Below, piece after piece: positions 1 to 30,700 of a stretch of DNA of 64,000 nucleotides; position 1 is the first letter of the stretch; each line of letters begins with the position of its first letter. Both the position numbers and the translations under genes were made by a program. Below the pieces are notes generated by a model, which had not been told where the DNA came from, ran no database searches, and worked only from the letters and a program-made list of their open reading frames with translations. The DNA lies in NCBI GenBank assembly GCA_027627225.1, contig CM051024.1:83488704-83552703 (forward strand), read 5' to 3'. Source of the stretch: Congeria kusceri (Eukaryota > Mollusca > Bivalvia > Myida > Dreissenidae).

Positions 1-498
1 ATATCCGGTAGAACGGGAATGATAAAGCATACAAATTATATATACATTTATCACGTCTGTTGTATAGCGTGTGTGTTGTGCGTGTTTATGTGTGTGTGTC
101 ATTCATGTACATGACTTTGACCGGTCCACCATCAATGCTTCCCGATTATGGCTCCTGACAGCGTTCCGACAGCGCTACGATACAAATACAAATAATAAAA
201 ACGTCTGGAATGTCGGAATGCAATCGGGACGCTGGGGGGGGGGGCCACTTTCGGATCGCATTCAGAAAAATCGGGAAGCTGCCGGGACTCTGTCGAGACT
301 TTGTCAAGACGCTGTCGGGACACTGCCGGGATATATTTGATCTTTTGAAAAAAAAAATGAATTTCGAGCCCCGAATATCATAATCTTGTCTCGACTTTTG
401 ACAGATTTGATTCGGGAATGTGTGACTGAGGCTTAACTTTTAACTTATTGTATTCCTAATAAACACACAAGCTGATACAGCTCTAGACATGTGCTTAC
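1..498. repeat. Degenerate interspersed repeat, unclassified
   Basis: No gene is seen here. Between about 120 and 430 the sequence repeats short variants of 'tcgggac' and 'gacagcg' separated by 15-25 bases, together with a G9 run near 235. The spacing is irregular and I see no terminal repeats, so the element class is unknown. It could be the end of a dispersed repeat cut by the window edge. Confidence 0.3.
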
Positions 499-626
499 AA
501 CTTTTCGACTGTTGCATTCATATGGTTTTCAATCTGCAATTTCTTTTCCGCCAAAGATGTCCGGACATTTTTTACAATATTGTCGAACTCATGGGCACTC
601 TTTGTGATCTCCTCTTCAGCGTTGTT
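499..626 (-). CDS. Probable exon of a second coiled-coil gene (minus strand)
   Basis: Read on the minus strand, this 128-nt segment lies between an acceptor-like 'tttatag' and a donor 'gtaagc'. It enters in phase 0 and leaves in phase 2. The translation is about 42 residues, rich in Glu and Lys, with heptad-like spacing (for example EEEITKSAHEFDNI). The other two frames contain stops. It looks like the coiled-coil exons of the plus-strand gene that starts at 6636. The next exon-like segment upstream on this strand (744..846) leaves in phase 1, so either an exon is missing between them or the gene is decayed. I see no homology that gives a function. Confidence 0.4.
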
Positions 627-743
627 CTATAAATAATCGTAGCATTATTCCTTGCCCAGTCATAATGAGCATTTTTCTTCATTTCTGTACAAAGTACACG
701 ATACGGGATAAATATAAAATACAATTAGTAAGAAAGATATTAC

Positions 744-846
744 ATTGCTTCCGTAATGGTTTCTTTGGTGTGTTCTGTTTCCGATTATTCGCTGTTTTTT
801 CGTTTAGCATTTGAATGTTGTTCTCGAGTTCTTTCGCTTCTTGAGC
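744..846 (-). CDS. Probable exon of a second coiled-coil gene (minus strand)
   Basis: This 103-nt minus-strand segment has an acceptor-like 'aaatttag' and a donor-like 'gtaata'. It encodes about 34 charged residues including AQEAKELENNIQMLNEK, typical of a helical coiled coil. Only this frame is open. It would start in phase 0 and end in phase 1, which matches neither flanking exon-like segment. A missing exon or pseudogene decay would explain this. Confidence 0.33.
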
Positions 847-1193
847 CTAAATTTTCTTTAAAGACGACCTGCGGCGAATAAATGGATGCATCATAATATT
901 AACATATGCATGTTTAATAATAATGTATGAAATGGAAACCTTCTGCTAGTTATATTAATATTAAATAATTTACATGGAAGCCATTTATCCGGAGTGCTGT
1001 AATATCTGGTATTATGCCGCTTTAAAACTTAAAAGTTACCATTCTTTTAATGTCAGATTAAAACATTATTTTTTAAAAGGACATCCAACATATTAAAACT
1101 GTATTATTTAAGTATCAAAATGATTATTTGTATTGTTAAAAAGGGTATAAACATCAATCTGGAAATACTATTTAGATGTCACGAACAACATAC

Positions 1194-1296
1194 ATTTTGA
1201 CGTCTAAGTCACTCAGCTTCTTCTGGTACGCTCGTTGTTTCTCATCCAGATCGTTTCGTAGAGTTTTGAATTCATCTTCATATAAACCTTTCTCTT
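1194..1296 (-). CDS. Probable exon of a second coiled-coil gene (minus strand)
   Basis: This 103-nt minus-strand segment lies between an acceptor-like 'tcaccag' and a good donor 'gtatgt'. The translation is strongly helical and charged (EDEFKTLRNDLDEKQRAYQK) and ends in phase 2, the phase used by nearly all exons of the plus-strand coiled-coil gene. A start codon or promoter for a minus-strand gene was not found between here and 2400. Confidence 0.4.
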
Positions 1297-2380
1297 CTGG
1301 TGAGCGGTTACATATTTACAGTCTGAAACTAACAATACGATCACCCAGACAAACTATTTGGAGCTTAGCTAATTATACGAATTCTTATTCTTTCGATATC
1401 CAATTTATCCAATTAAGGTATGCATTTGTCCAACCACATTCGTATAGTAGCACATATAGGTTTACGTTCTTACGTATAAAAAAAATATGTGCATGCGGCC
1501 ACAACTATTTAAATACACCACGAACTGCAATTGTGACAATATAAACACCAGCGTTAATAGAAATATAGCTTTTTTCCCACTACATAACAATCGTAATTAC
1601 TTTTATTATAACACATGCATATTGTTGACATATTCACCTTGTTGAATCATTAGATCATAACATTTATTCACTATTTTTGTTTTTCATTTTAAATTCCTGA
1701 ATGTGTACTCTAATTGTATGTAAAAGTGTATGTTCATAATAATTACTGCATACTGTATAAAAAAAACACTTACAAACAATCTAAATCGGGTGTGTATGTT
1801 ATTATTCTGAATTTTATCATTATCAGACAGCAAACAGTCTTTAGTGAAACCTGAATCACAGGTTTTTCTTGTGCCGCTTTGAGAAAATCATTGTAATATA
1901 GTTATATAATTATATTACATCGACGGCAACATAATACATTTGTCCATGCAATTTTCAGAAAAACCTTTCAATTTACTCTACTTTCCTTTTCTATTTGTTT
2001 TTTTTGCAAAAGTGCTTGTCGTACATACTATGCTAAATATGTACGTGCAAATCATTTTAAGATTTTTGAAAAATATTTTTTAGTTAATTTGCAACATTAA
2101 AATGTTTTATACATGGTACTAACAACAGACACGGTTACAATTGCCAACACGTACTTATATACAATGATATTGTATACTTACAAGTCACATTAACCGGTCT
2201 TAAATCCGATAATATTTTCGCGTGTAAATCGAAAAGCGTCGATACAAGTAATTGCATAAACAAGACACTCAGATTACATTGATAGTGTGTTTTGCAAAGG
2301 CAATCAATACGCGGCGCACTTGATTAACACTGACAACGTCACTCCAGAAATAATAACTGTAAACGCAGACATCGACAAGA
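1297..2380. other. AT-rich spacer, no gene seen
   Basis: AT-rich sequence with stops in all frames. It lies between the minus-strand coiled-coil exon-like segments and the possible first exon of the plus-strand gene. If both genes are real, a shared divergent promoter would fall in this stretch, but I see no convincing TATA or initiator element. Confidence 0.4.
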
Positions 2381-2452
2381 CATTAACATTGGCTCTTTGT
2401 AGTTCGTTATTTCCGCGTCTCGTGCATCGCTTCAACTGATTGTTCGTAGAAG
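2381..2452 (+). other. Possible 5' untranslated first exon of the coiled-coil gene
   Basis: A locally GC-richer stretch ends in a strong donor, 'gaag' followed by 'gtaagt' at 2453. A candidate acceptor, 'tcatacttgtag', ends at 6612, just 5' of the ATG at 6636. Joining them would give a short noncoding leader. The start of this exon is arbitrary because no promoter element is clear. Inference only; transcript data would decide it. Confidence 0.28.
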
Positions 2453-3821
2453 GTAAGTGCGTCGCATTTGCATTTGTCTTTTAAACGTAAATATTGGCAT
2501 GTTCCAGACCAGATTTATGTTCGCCTAGTTATGTCCTAACGTATGTTACTATAATTCTAAAAAAGCAGTCAGTTCATACTTAATATAGTGCGATATATAA
2601 ATTTACGGCGATGTTGAAACAACTATTCATACGTTTCCACTAGTGACTGTGTTATTTACCCGATGAAGTTTTGTCATATTTTGTCTACTTTCGATTTCTA
2701 TTCTGTATCCTTATGTAAAATGGTTTTGTAAAGACAGTCTGGTTTTGTTTTAAAGACAGAAGTAAATTCTGACTGAGAAAGCGCTTTATATTAAATAATC
2801 CCTGTATAACTGCAATTATAATTCGACGAGAGGCGCGGCTAAAAAGGTAAGCAAAATCTTTCGAAAGGAAGAACACGACCTGTCTATCAACATACACATT
2901 TTTGTAACATTTGACAATTGGTAATTCGATCTACTATTATGTGTAACTGACGTTTTCTTTTGTATTATTTGCGTGTTTTATTGTATTTGAGTTTATTAAA
3001 TAATCTATTTTTTTGAGACAAACGACATAAGTTTTCTAGTCGTCTGATACGTAAACAAAGAGATTATGTGTGTGAGGGCGATAAATCATGAATGCTCCAC
3101 GTGAAGGTAAAGATTGTACAAACGATCATTGCAAAAACGGAAATCGAATTGTGGACCTTATTTTTAATGTAACAAACCACTACATCTGAGGTTAAGTGTC
3201 TATATAAAGGCAAAGGGAATTCGTTCCACCGTGCTATGCATTGTTATTATTGCTTTATATACTTCCTACAATTTCTTATTTGAAACGATTTGAATCAGAC
3301 TATGAGCTAATTCCATAACTAGAAACCCGACACAACCAAATTTGATTTAAACAAATGTCGAAGTTAATTATACCATTTCAGCAACTTACTATAAAATAAG
3401 CATGAGCATAGCTACCATTCCAATCTATCAAAACCCCATAATCATATGAAACCAGGCGTTTACTTTAAATACGCTCGCATTTTGAAGATACAATAAAACG
3501 TATGCTATTTATAAGTATTTCTTGCACAAAACGTTCATAACACATTTGAATGTTACGTACTATGCAGGCTTGCGTGTAACAGCCTGTTGCATACCTGAAA
3601 AATAATACGAATATACAACGTTGACTGATCTTTAAGATACATATTATATTTTGAATACACATGCAATCGATATTCTACATGCACGTCAGTTCTGGTTCCA
3701 CATAATTACCACAACAGGCAAACGAAAGACAGTTTTAATCCTTGTTTCGCCGCTTTATCAAGAATGTTAAATGCAAATCTGAAATCTACGTATAACAAAA
3801 AAACTGCATGTTTTATTTTAG

Positions 3822-4005
3822 CATGTACAGTACTACGCGCCACGCGAAACCCACAAAGTTCACGAAATGCGACGAGCCGATTTGATCGCGAAGCGCAGAT
3901 CGCTCGCTCGCGATGTCACGAAATTTCGCTAATTCTAGCAACGAAAATTCGCTCTTTCGTGGCGAATAATTTTGTCCCGCCACGAATCGTGACGAAAAAA
4001 TAATT
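3822..4005 (+). repeat. CpG-rich dispersed repeat, copy 1
   Basis: This segment is far richer in CpG than its AT-rich surroundings and is full of 'cgcga', 'tcgcg' and 'cacgaa' motifs. It begins 'tgtacagtac', then 'gccacgcgaaaccc'. A second copy lies at 5925..6115 in the opposite orientation, where the same 'ccacgcgaaaccc' edge is read on the minus strand. This fits a non-autonomous dispersed element such as a MITE, though no target duplication is obvious. Confidence 0.6.
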
Positions 4006-5924
4006 AGTAAAATGCACACATGTACGCAATATTTTCACTTAGCGGTGAATAAATAATTCGTGTTAGAAAACTGTGCGGAATTGATATTTAAATGTATTCC
4101 TTGAATTATATTAGCTACAAAAGCATTCAAATTAAGATGTGGCATTTGTTGCAGAAGATTTAAAATATAAAAGAAATACACTTTTTATTGTGTACATGAA
4201 AAAACAGCATTCAAAATAAACGTAATATTGTTCGTGTGAAATTTCGAAAAGATGAATGAAAGCGCAAATATAATTATGTGCTAATTGACAAGAATATCTT
4301 CTAAGACATACTTTCACTGTTTGGTTTTTAACGCAAATTAATTAGAATCAATACAGTGTTTATTGACAAACAAAAACAGATAGTTGCAAGAGGTGTTTGC
4401 TCCCTTTAGGCTTTCACGACCCCTGCCATTTTAAACAATTAAGAACCGCTATCGCAGATAAGTCCACAGTCGCACAACATGTGCCTCCGGGTCGGTAATT
4501 GACACTGATTAGCGATAAGATAGTGCGGATTAACGACACAGGAAGACTTTTTGAATATATATTTTCTTCAACAAACACCCGCGCTGTCAACGCGAATAAT
4601 CGAATATTCAATGCATTACCAGTTAACCGCCTTAATAATCGGAGAACTGGATATTCGTTGCCATCTTTAAAAAAAAAAAAACTTTTAGTATTATGATAAA
4701 AAGACTGAATAAACTATTGCTATGTACTTCTGTCTTATGTAGGCTATATGTAGTTTCATTATCATTCGAAATGTGAACTGGAATTTTTAATGACTATTAG
4801 AAAAAAAAAGAAGATAAATCCCAAAATACATAAACATAAATAAAAACAATTTAGATGCCATGATCAGTTTATTTGCTATATTGACACGTCAGTTAACACA
4901 TTCATGGCCTGTATACACAACATGTGAAAACATAGAAAGGTAGCTAGTCAGCACGCACTTACCCCCACCCGTCATCGGGAATCGGTAGTCTGCAGAACAA
5001 ATTTTGTTTTCTTTAGCAAACACCAAATTTAGAAGAGGCTACAATAACCGTTGTGATGGTTTTCGTTTGATATACATGTGTATTTACATTTATTTTGTTA
5101 ACAGATGAGTAAACAATACGTAGATTTTATATAAAAAAAACATGTTACAATGAAACCATATGTTTCTAATAATTATAGACACTTACGTGTATATAACCAC
5201 TTTCAACACAACTCAAGTACATGATTATTATAAAATATCGTGTCCATACGTCGGTTATTTGCATCTTTATGATGATTATAAATACGATAAAATTGAATAT
5301 GCTGGTGCACGTGTGAGGATGACATATAAGTACATGTAAACAAATAATCTGAATGAATATTTTAAAAGAAGGAATGTTTGAAATAATCGCGCCCATGAAT
5401 AATAAGATAATTATTATAATGCGTTTTTATAATCATCACAAGAACCCTCAATACACATTCACATAACAATCGAAACAATTAATTAACGATTAACTAATAA
5501 ATCATTTAAATCAGTTAATATTACTGTAAAAGTGACATCAAATTCAAATTAAGCGAATTCGTGAAATGTTGCATATACGTTAAAGGGGTGATTATTTGTA
5601 TTGAACAAAAGAACAATCAGTGATTTATAATTTTAAGTTAATTTTAATGATTATTGTTCGAATTGTAAATGTTAACTTAAACGTATATACACACTATATG
5701 AATTCAGTGTTACTTTTATATGCGTTTTCAATGTTTTCTTTGATTAATACTGTAAAATAATAATGCTTTATTATATAATTATTAATTAATTAACCGTAAT
5801 ATGAAGAATACAAAATAAATATATCTACATTTAACATACACTGTGCGACACACAATTTAGAATGTTGCGAAAAGACAGTAAAAAGTGTACAACTCTTAAT
5901 TTTTAAAGAGCAGAGGCACATATA

Positions 5925-6115
5925 CATGTAAAATCGCCGCGAATCGCGACGAAATTTCGTGACATATTCGTCGCGAAATCTCGCGCTGTGCCCGCCCGCT
6001 ATATTTCGCGAATCGTCGCGAACTTTCATGACGTCGCTTCGCGAATATTGATCGAAGGCTCGTCACGACAGCGCGAATTCTGCGGGTTTCGCGTGGCACG
6101 TACTGTACATGAACA
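5925..6115 (-). repeat. CpG-rich dispersed repeat, copy 2 (inverted)
   Basis: Inverted relative of the element at 3822..4005. The edge 'gggtttcgcgtggcacgtac' near 6090-6109 is the reverse complement of the left edge of copy 1 with a few changes. The inside is dense in 'cgcga' and 'tcgcg'. Together the two copies could form a long intron hairpin with a loop of about 1.9 kb. Confidence 0.6.
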
Positions 6116-6635
6116 TTAATATTATGAGTTTATGATTGATGAAAATGCAAATACGGTCAATATAGTGGTAATAAATAACATGCAACAAAATTACTGATGC
6201 TGGTGGTTGAGAATTGCACCGGTTTTCAAGCTTTGTATTATTGTTTATAAATTGTTAGATGTACTATTCATCTTGTTGATTAGCTATGTATTGTTAATCT
6301 CATAAGTAGGCAACATACGCCTAGCGGTATAATTATATGAGATTGTGCAAGTAGTTTCAAAATTTTAAACGTGTAACTAAAATATATAATGACTTAAAGG
6401 GGCTGTAACTTTAGCAAACATGTTTCAAATATCACAGTCATAAAACACTTGAAATAAAATTTGACTTCAGTGAACATAAATATAAATGTCAGATAACTAG
6501 AAAACATTCAAATTGCAAATAAAGTTATATCTTATAATACTCGTATAATAATTAAGTTAATCAAGAACGCGTTGTAGCTATCTTAGTTTGTGTTTAGTTG
6601 TCATACTTGTAGAACAAACAAAGACACGCCTGAAG

Positions 6636-24542
<17,907 letters not shown>

Positions 24543-24554
24543 TTGCACAGAACT

Positions 24555-24560
24555 AATAAA
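24555..24560 (+). terminator. Polyadenylation signal AATAAA of the coiled-coil gene
   Basis: AATAAA lies 13 bases after the TAA stop at 24540-24542. The position would give a very short 3' UTR; other, less exact signals lie further downstream. Confidence 0.5.
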
Positions 24561-26612
24561 ATGATCGTTTTCAGGAACATCGTGTTTTCATTTGAACATG
24601 AGGCATAGAATAGTGTAACATTTGTATGATTTGTTGTCCATAATGCAGCATTATGTTGAAATAATATTTAAAGTTTATTATGATTCCAAATAATATTCCA
24701 ATAGCAGGTTAATTAACAACGCTGTAAAATGTTGAACTGGCAAAAAAAAAACATTTCAAACATAGATTGTGTTTAAACGACTGTGTTAAAATAAAAACGT
24801 GTAGTGTATCAAACGGAACTGTACCGCGAATAAATATTTAAAGTATTTAAGGTACTTACGACAAAATAAACTTCAAATGAAGCCAACACAAACTTAACGA
24901 TTTATATAAAATGAACTTAATTTTTAACTATGGAGCTTTGTAAAAATGTGCTTGTCTTATAGCATGAAATGATATGCTCTGCGGATTGTGTGCAAGCCAT
25001 ATTTTGCCTTAAATCTAGGTCTTTGATTATTATCATAAACGTGTGTCGACTCATGAAGCAGTTGAATTAATGTTTTAGTTAGTGACTTTCTTTTTCCACG
25101 AATATACCATATGTTTTACCATTACACGTTATCGATATAGATAAAAACGGAATAAAACTTCATTTTGAATCATCATATAACATGTGTGTTATAGTATTTA
25201 TCATAATTATGTGTTTCACATATTTAGTAAGAGATGTTAATGGGTATGACAGATTTCAAACAACACATTATAAGGTAAAAGGAATGTGTTACACACATTA
25301 TTGCTGTAAATAATTATGGAATTATTGCAATGTTTAATTATGTCGACAATAGCAGAAAGATGATAGAATTATTATATAATGAAACATGGCGTTTTATGAA
25401 ACATAATTCTGTCATGACTCCCCTGTAGACATAATGATTTTTTCTGTAACCAAAGAGCACTCAAGCAGACTTATTTGTGTGTTATTTTAAGCAAGACTGT
25501 AGTTTTTTATTATTTCTATGATAGCATCCTAAAATTTCAAACTCATCGGAACATAATAGTTTCCAAATGTTATTATACAAATCTGTTAGAAATATGCTTT
25601 TTACAAATGCTCTAAATTAGTAATAATATTTCATCGTCATTTACTTCATTTTTGTGTTTGTATTTGACATAATATGAGCCGTGCTCTGTAAAAATCGGTG
25701 ATATTGACAAAAAATTGCATATTCAGAATCTACAAACATTTTTATTAAGTGTTGAAAATTTGGAATCAATATGTCAAATACTTTTTTTGTACAGGGTTTT
25801 AAAAATCTATGGTGTAATGTTTAAAAAAGTCAAAATGACGTCGAAAATAAGAAAAACGACGTTTCGAACGTCATAGTAAGATAATGAACATACAGCTTAC
25901 TTGTACAATAAAACTTATGTTAAAATACTTTATTTAAAAAGATTTTTTATTAGACTTAAAAGTCACCAAATCAACATACTTTTTTAAGATCTACTATTAT
26001 GCTCATTTGTATGATCGAAAAGTGTTAAAAAAACGTACCGGTAATTTTTTTTACAGAAACAAAATACTAACTCACTTAAATTGGCATTATTATTAAGTTG
26101 AATTTTATTAGCTGTTTTGTAACACATTTAGACAATGAATTTAGGAATCTGAACATATACTGTTACTTATTTGTGTGTTGCATCTGGTTTATGAATATTC
26201 TGAAATTACAGAAGAAAAATAACATAAGACTTTATCTGTTCTTGTTCAGAATTTAATAACACACACGTGGATAGCTGAATTAATGATTACATGAATAAGC
26301 ATACTAATTATTGAAATAATAAGCAGAAATCTGTATAAATGAACAAATGAACAGAAGTAAAATAATATGACTTGTGAATGACTAAACAATTGCGTATGAA
26401 ATTTAATAATTACTTCAAATTATAAATACTAAATATCACTTCATTAAAGTAAATGAATTAACTCTCACTTACAATGTCGTGTGTAATGGCAGTTTGTCAC
26501 GCGATATGTAACGACGCGGTTTTTTGGCTCTGTGAAATCATGTGATTTAAAAGCGGATTTAAAACAAAAAGAGTGTTAGATTTGAAATCAAAATCAGCCT
26601 AGAGGATTTTAC
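24561..26612. other. AT-rich spacer, no gene seen
   Basis: About 2 kb of strongly AT-rich DNA with stops in all frames. The last few hundred bases may include the 5' UTR of the non-LTR retrotransposon that follows, but I see no 5' boundary or target-site duplication. Confidence 0.4.
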
Positions 26613-27731
26613 TTGATGTCACCAAAGAAAAATAAGAACTCAAAAGGAAATAAAAGTGGAAATTCAAACAGAAAACGAAAAACTATTTCGCCGATTGAGC
26701 CCGCCAATTCGAGCACGAGTTTTTCACTCACACAAACCTGTTCAACAAGTACAACAGGTTCGGACAATGTAAACAGTGTAAACAGTGTACACAGTGAACA
26801 AGGTGAACAAGGTAAAGCAAAACGTGTGAATAGGCCTCAAGAACCGGCATATTTCAATTTTGATAGAAATTGTGTACCTGGTGCGTTTTGGAACATGAAT
26901 TATAACAGTGCACAACAATATGGGAACCAGTTCGGACTACAATCCCCACCCTTCAACCAATTCGGCATGCCAACACAACTGAATACACTGATACAAGCAC
27001 CACCAACATGGGCTGTGGGAATTATCGAGGACATAAAAAGCATTAAACTGCAAGTATCAAAAATAGATAAAATAGAAGATTGTATAAATAAATTGACACA
27101 TAAAGTAGAAACATGAGAAAATCAGGTTAAGTCCATAGAACACAGCTGTGCGTTCATCAATGAACAATTTGAATACACAAAACAATCACTTAAGAAATCA
27201 GAAGATCAAATGAAAACTTTTCAAGATAGGTACAATGTCATTGAAACCACGATGAATCAATACCAACAAAAAATCAACCAAATCGAAGCATCAAATGGCA
27301 CACTGGAATTTCATAGTTTAAAGGAAAACTTGCTATTTCATGGAATAAAAGAATCGACCGGTCAGGAAAATTGTGAAGCGCTTGTACAAACGCTCATTAG
27401 AGACGTGCTTCACATTGAAAAAGACATACCTTTGGACAGGGTACATAGAATCGGCAAAGGAACACCCGGAAAAACACGTCCAATTGTTGCAAAGTTCCAT
27501 CAATATTCGGACCGGGAACTAGTACGCAAAACTGCACTAGACCGAAACCAAGAACTAAGAGTCCTTAACCAGAACGTTGGGATCCAGCAAACAAAGGCGA
27601 CCCTCAGCAGCCGACGTAGCAAACAACACCTTGTCGACAGGGAACGTGCAGCCGGAAGAGCGACGAAATGGGCCGGGTCAAAGCTACTAGTCAAAGGAAA
27701 CGACGGAAGTTTTCGCGAAATTATCAATTAG
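26613..27731 (+). pseudogene. Non-LTR retrotransposon ORF1 protein, one in-frame stop
   Basis: Starts MMSPKKNKNSKGN with a basic, low-complexity N-terminal region. A coiled-coil-like middle follows, then a region resembling the RRM-like (Transposase_22) domain of L1-type ORF1 proteins (LLFHGIKES, then RVHRIGKGTPGKTRPIVAKF). ORF1 proteins of this type bind element RNA as trimers; that is family knowledge. The frame is interrupted once, by TGA at 27114-27116, and continues in the same frame to TAG at 27729-27731, about 372 codons in all. ORF2 follows directly in the same frame. This is a decayed copy. Confidence 0.75.
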
Positions 27732-30700
27732 GACAATGCGGAGTTAAAATTTTTATCGTGGAATGTGAACGGACTTGTTCGAAAATTAAATGATATTGAC
27801 TTTTTAGAATATATTAAACTATATGACATTATTATTTTAAGTGAAACATGGACTAATAAGAAGATCAAATACAACCTGGAAATTCAGCATTACGAAAGTA
27901 TTCATGTTTACGGATATAAATCACATGGTGTAAAAAAAGGTCGACAGGCCGGAGGTATTTCTATTTATTATAAAACGTATTTAAAAGAAAAAATATCTGT
28001 TGTAGATTTAAATAATTATGGCATAATTTGGTTAAAGCTAGATTCTTCATTATTTAACTTTGATAAGCATGTTTACCTATGTTGTACTTACATTCCACCG
28101 ATATCATCTACTGTTTTAAAGGATAAGGATTTTGATTTTTTTTTAGGAAATAGAAGGCAATATTGAAAAATACTGCAATTTAGGTTATACATATATTATA
28201 GGAGATTTAAATTCCAGGACAGGAGATTTATCTGATACCGTAGATTATAACAAATATCTAGATAATTTGGTTGAATGACCCTTTTGACTGTTCGAATGAC
28301 ACAGTTTCGGGACACTTACGTCTGCCTAAATGTATGAATGAAGACCACGTGATTGACAGTCAAGGTCGTGTTTTGTTATCGCTTTGTAAAGCAACCAACC
28401 ACATAATAGCGAACGGTCGTTTACCGGGTGACAAAACAGGCAATTATACGTTTATCTCAGCACGTGGTCAAAGCGTAACGGATTATTTATTACTACAGCA
28501 AGATACTTACGATAGAAATTTCATTCATGATTTCAAAATACTAGAATGGACAGAATTTTCCGACCATGCTGCATTACACTTCAGCTTCTTAATGCGCAAT
28601 ACAAACAACAGTAATGAAGATAAAATAAACACAGAACAAACTGAAATTAAAATTGTTTTTGACGACAGTAAAATATCGGATTTTAATATACTACTAAATG
28701 AAAAAAAGATGCTTTAGACCAAATATATAATGAAAATACATCGCACTACAATAAAATAGATATTCTTACAAATTTTTTGCAAGAACACAGCGAAACAATT
28801 TTTGGCAAAACTTTCCAAACAAGACCGAAAAGTAACGTAGTATTTCATAAGCCAGAATGGTTCGACGATAAATGTAAAACAGCAAAACGAACATTAAGTA
28901 ACGCAAAAAAATCATTTAGTAAAGATAAAACACAGGAAAACAGACAAAATCTTGTTACCAGCAGAACCCGCTACAATAACATTCGTAGAAAGGCTAAATA
29001 TCGCTATAAAGTTAGCGAGGGAACAAAACTAAGCAAAATAGCCAAAAAACAACCCCAAAGGTTCTGGAAAACAGTTAAAAAATGTTATAAAACAGGCAAT
29101 AAAAAAGTAAGTGATAACATAATTCACGACATGTTCATCCACTTTAAGGATTTGATTGGAAATAATACTGATAATAATCAAGACAATCACAACATCGAAA
29201 ATATTCCACATATTATAAACGATTACCTCGATTCCCCAATCACAGAAAAAGAGATATACGATGTTTTTAAGCAATATAACGGTAAATCAAGTGGACCGGA
29301 TAATATATCAGCAGAAATAATCAAGACTGCATATAACATTATTAAACACCACCTATTATTTATATTAAACGATATATTTGAAAATGCTCAGTACCCAGAA
29401 AGCTGGGGAATAGGTTACATTACACCAATATTCAAAAGTGGCGATCACAATGTTGCAAAAAATTACCGTGGAATAACTCTCAATAACATTTTGTCAAAAA
29501 TATATTCTCAAGTATTACTAAACAGACTGACTAAATGGTGCGAAGAAAATAAGAAAATATCTAAATTTCAATTTGGTTATCAAAAGGGAAAAAGCACAGT
29601 TGATTGCATATTCATCCTTAATAGTATAATCAATAAGGTACTGAACTCGGGTCAGAAATTATACTGCATATTTATCGATTATGCTAAATGCTATGATAGC
29701 ATAAATCGCACACTGCTGTGGCAAAAATTAATAACAGAACAAATGAGTACCAAAATGGTATCTGCTCTTAAAGCGATGTATTCTTCAGTGAAAGCAGCAG
29801 TCAAATTACAAACACGCATATCAGAATATATACATTCATACACTGGTGTCAAACAAGGAGACCCATGTTCGAGTATATTGTTCATGATGTTCGTGAATGA
29901 CATCATAGATAATATAAATTCTGATATCGAAGGCATTATAACAATAAACGATATTAAAATTTTCTTATTATCAATGCTGATGATCAGGCTCTTTTTTCAA
30001 CATCCCCGTCATCCCTACAGTCAATGTTGAATGATATAGAAAGCTACTGTAATCAATATAAACTCAAAATAAATACCAATAAAACCAAACTAGTCATTTT
30101 TGAAAAAAGTAATCGACCTTCTAATTACAATTTCTATCTGTATGGAGAAACACTGGAAATATCATCATCTTTCAAATACTTAGGTGTAACATTATTTAAA
30201 AATGGAAACTGGTATAAAACAGTATAGACGATATCGGAACACGGTAACAAAGCATTATACCGTCTTTTTTCTGTAATAAACCAGTATGAATTCCCAACAA
30301 AATAAAAATTAAATCTATTTGATAAACTAGTAACACCAGTACTTCACTATTCTGCCGAAATTTGGGGCTATAATGCAGGAAAAGAGTTAGAAATTATTCA
30401 CACGAAATTTTTGAGAAAAATCCTTTGTGTTAATAAATCAACAAACTTATCTGCGTTATATGGCGAATTAGGAAGATATCCGTTATCAGTCATAAGAAAG
30501 CTACACATGATTAGATATTGGTTTAAATTAATTTCATCAACCAATGATAGCCTTGTAAAAATAACATATACATTACTACATAATGACACAGAACAAAACA
30601 TAACATATAACCAAAGAAATTGGGCAACACAAATAAAAACAATACTCGCACAGCTAGGTTTAACGTATATATGGATTGAACATGAAACCCTTACAGAAAA

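Larger units (their letters stand above)
2453..6612. other. Putative first intron or upstream spacer, no coding exon seen
   Basis: About 4.2 kb of AT-rich DNA without a recognisable coding exon. It contains two inverted copies of a CpG-rich dispersed repeat, annotated separately. ORFs here are short and match no family I know. Confidence 0.4.

Noticed and set aside
27500..27727. Minus-strand frame opposite ORF1
   Set aside because: It is a shadow of the retrotransposon ORF1 coding strand.
28777..30030. Intact host gene for a reverse transcriptase
   Set aside because: The frame is one piece of a LINE ORF2 with endonuclease pieces in other frames and stops downstream.
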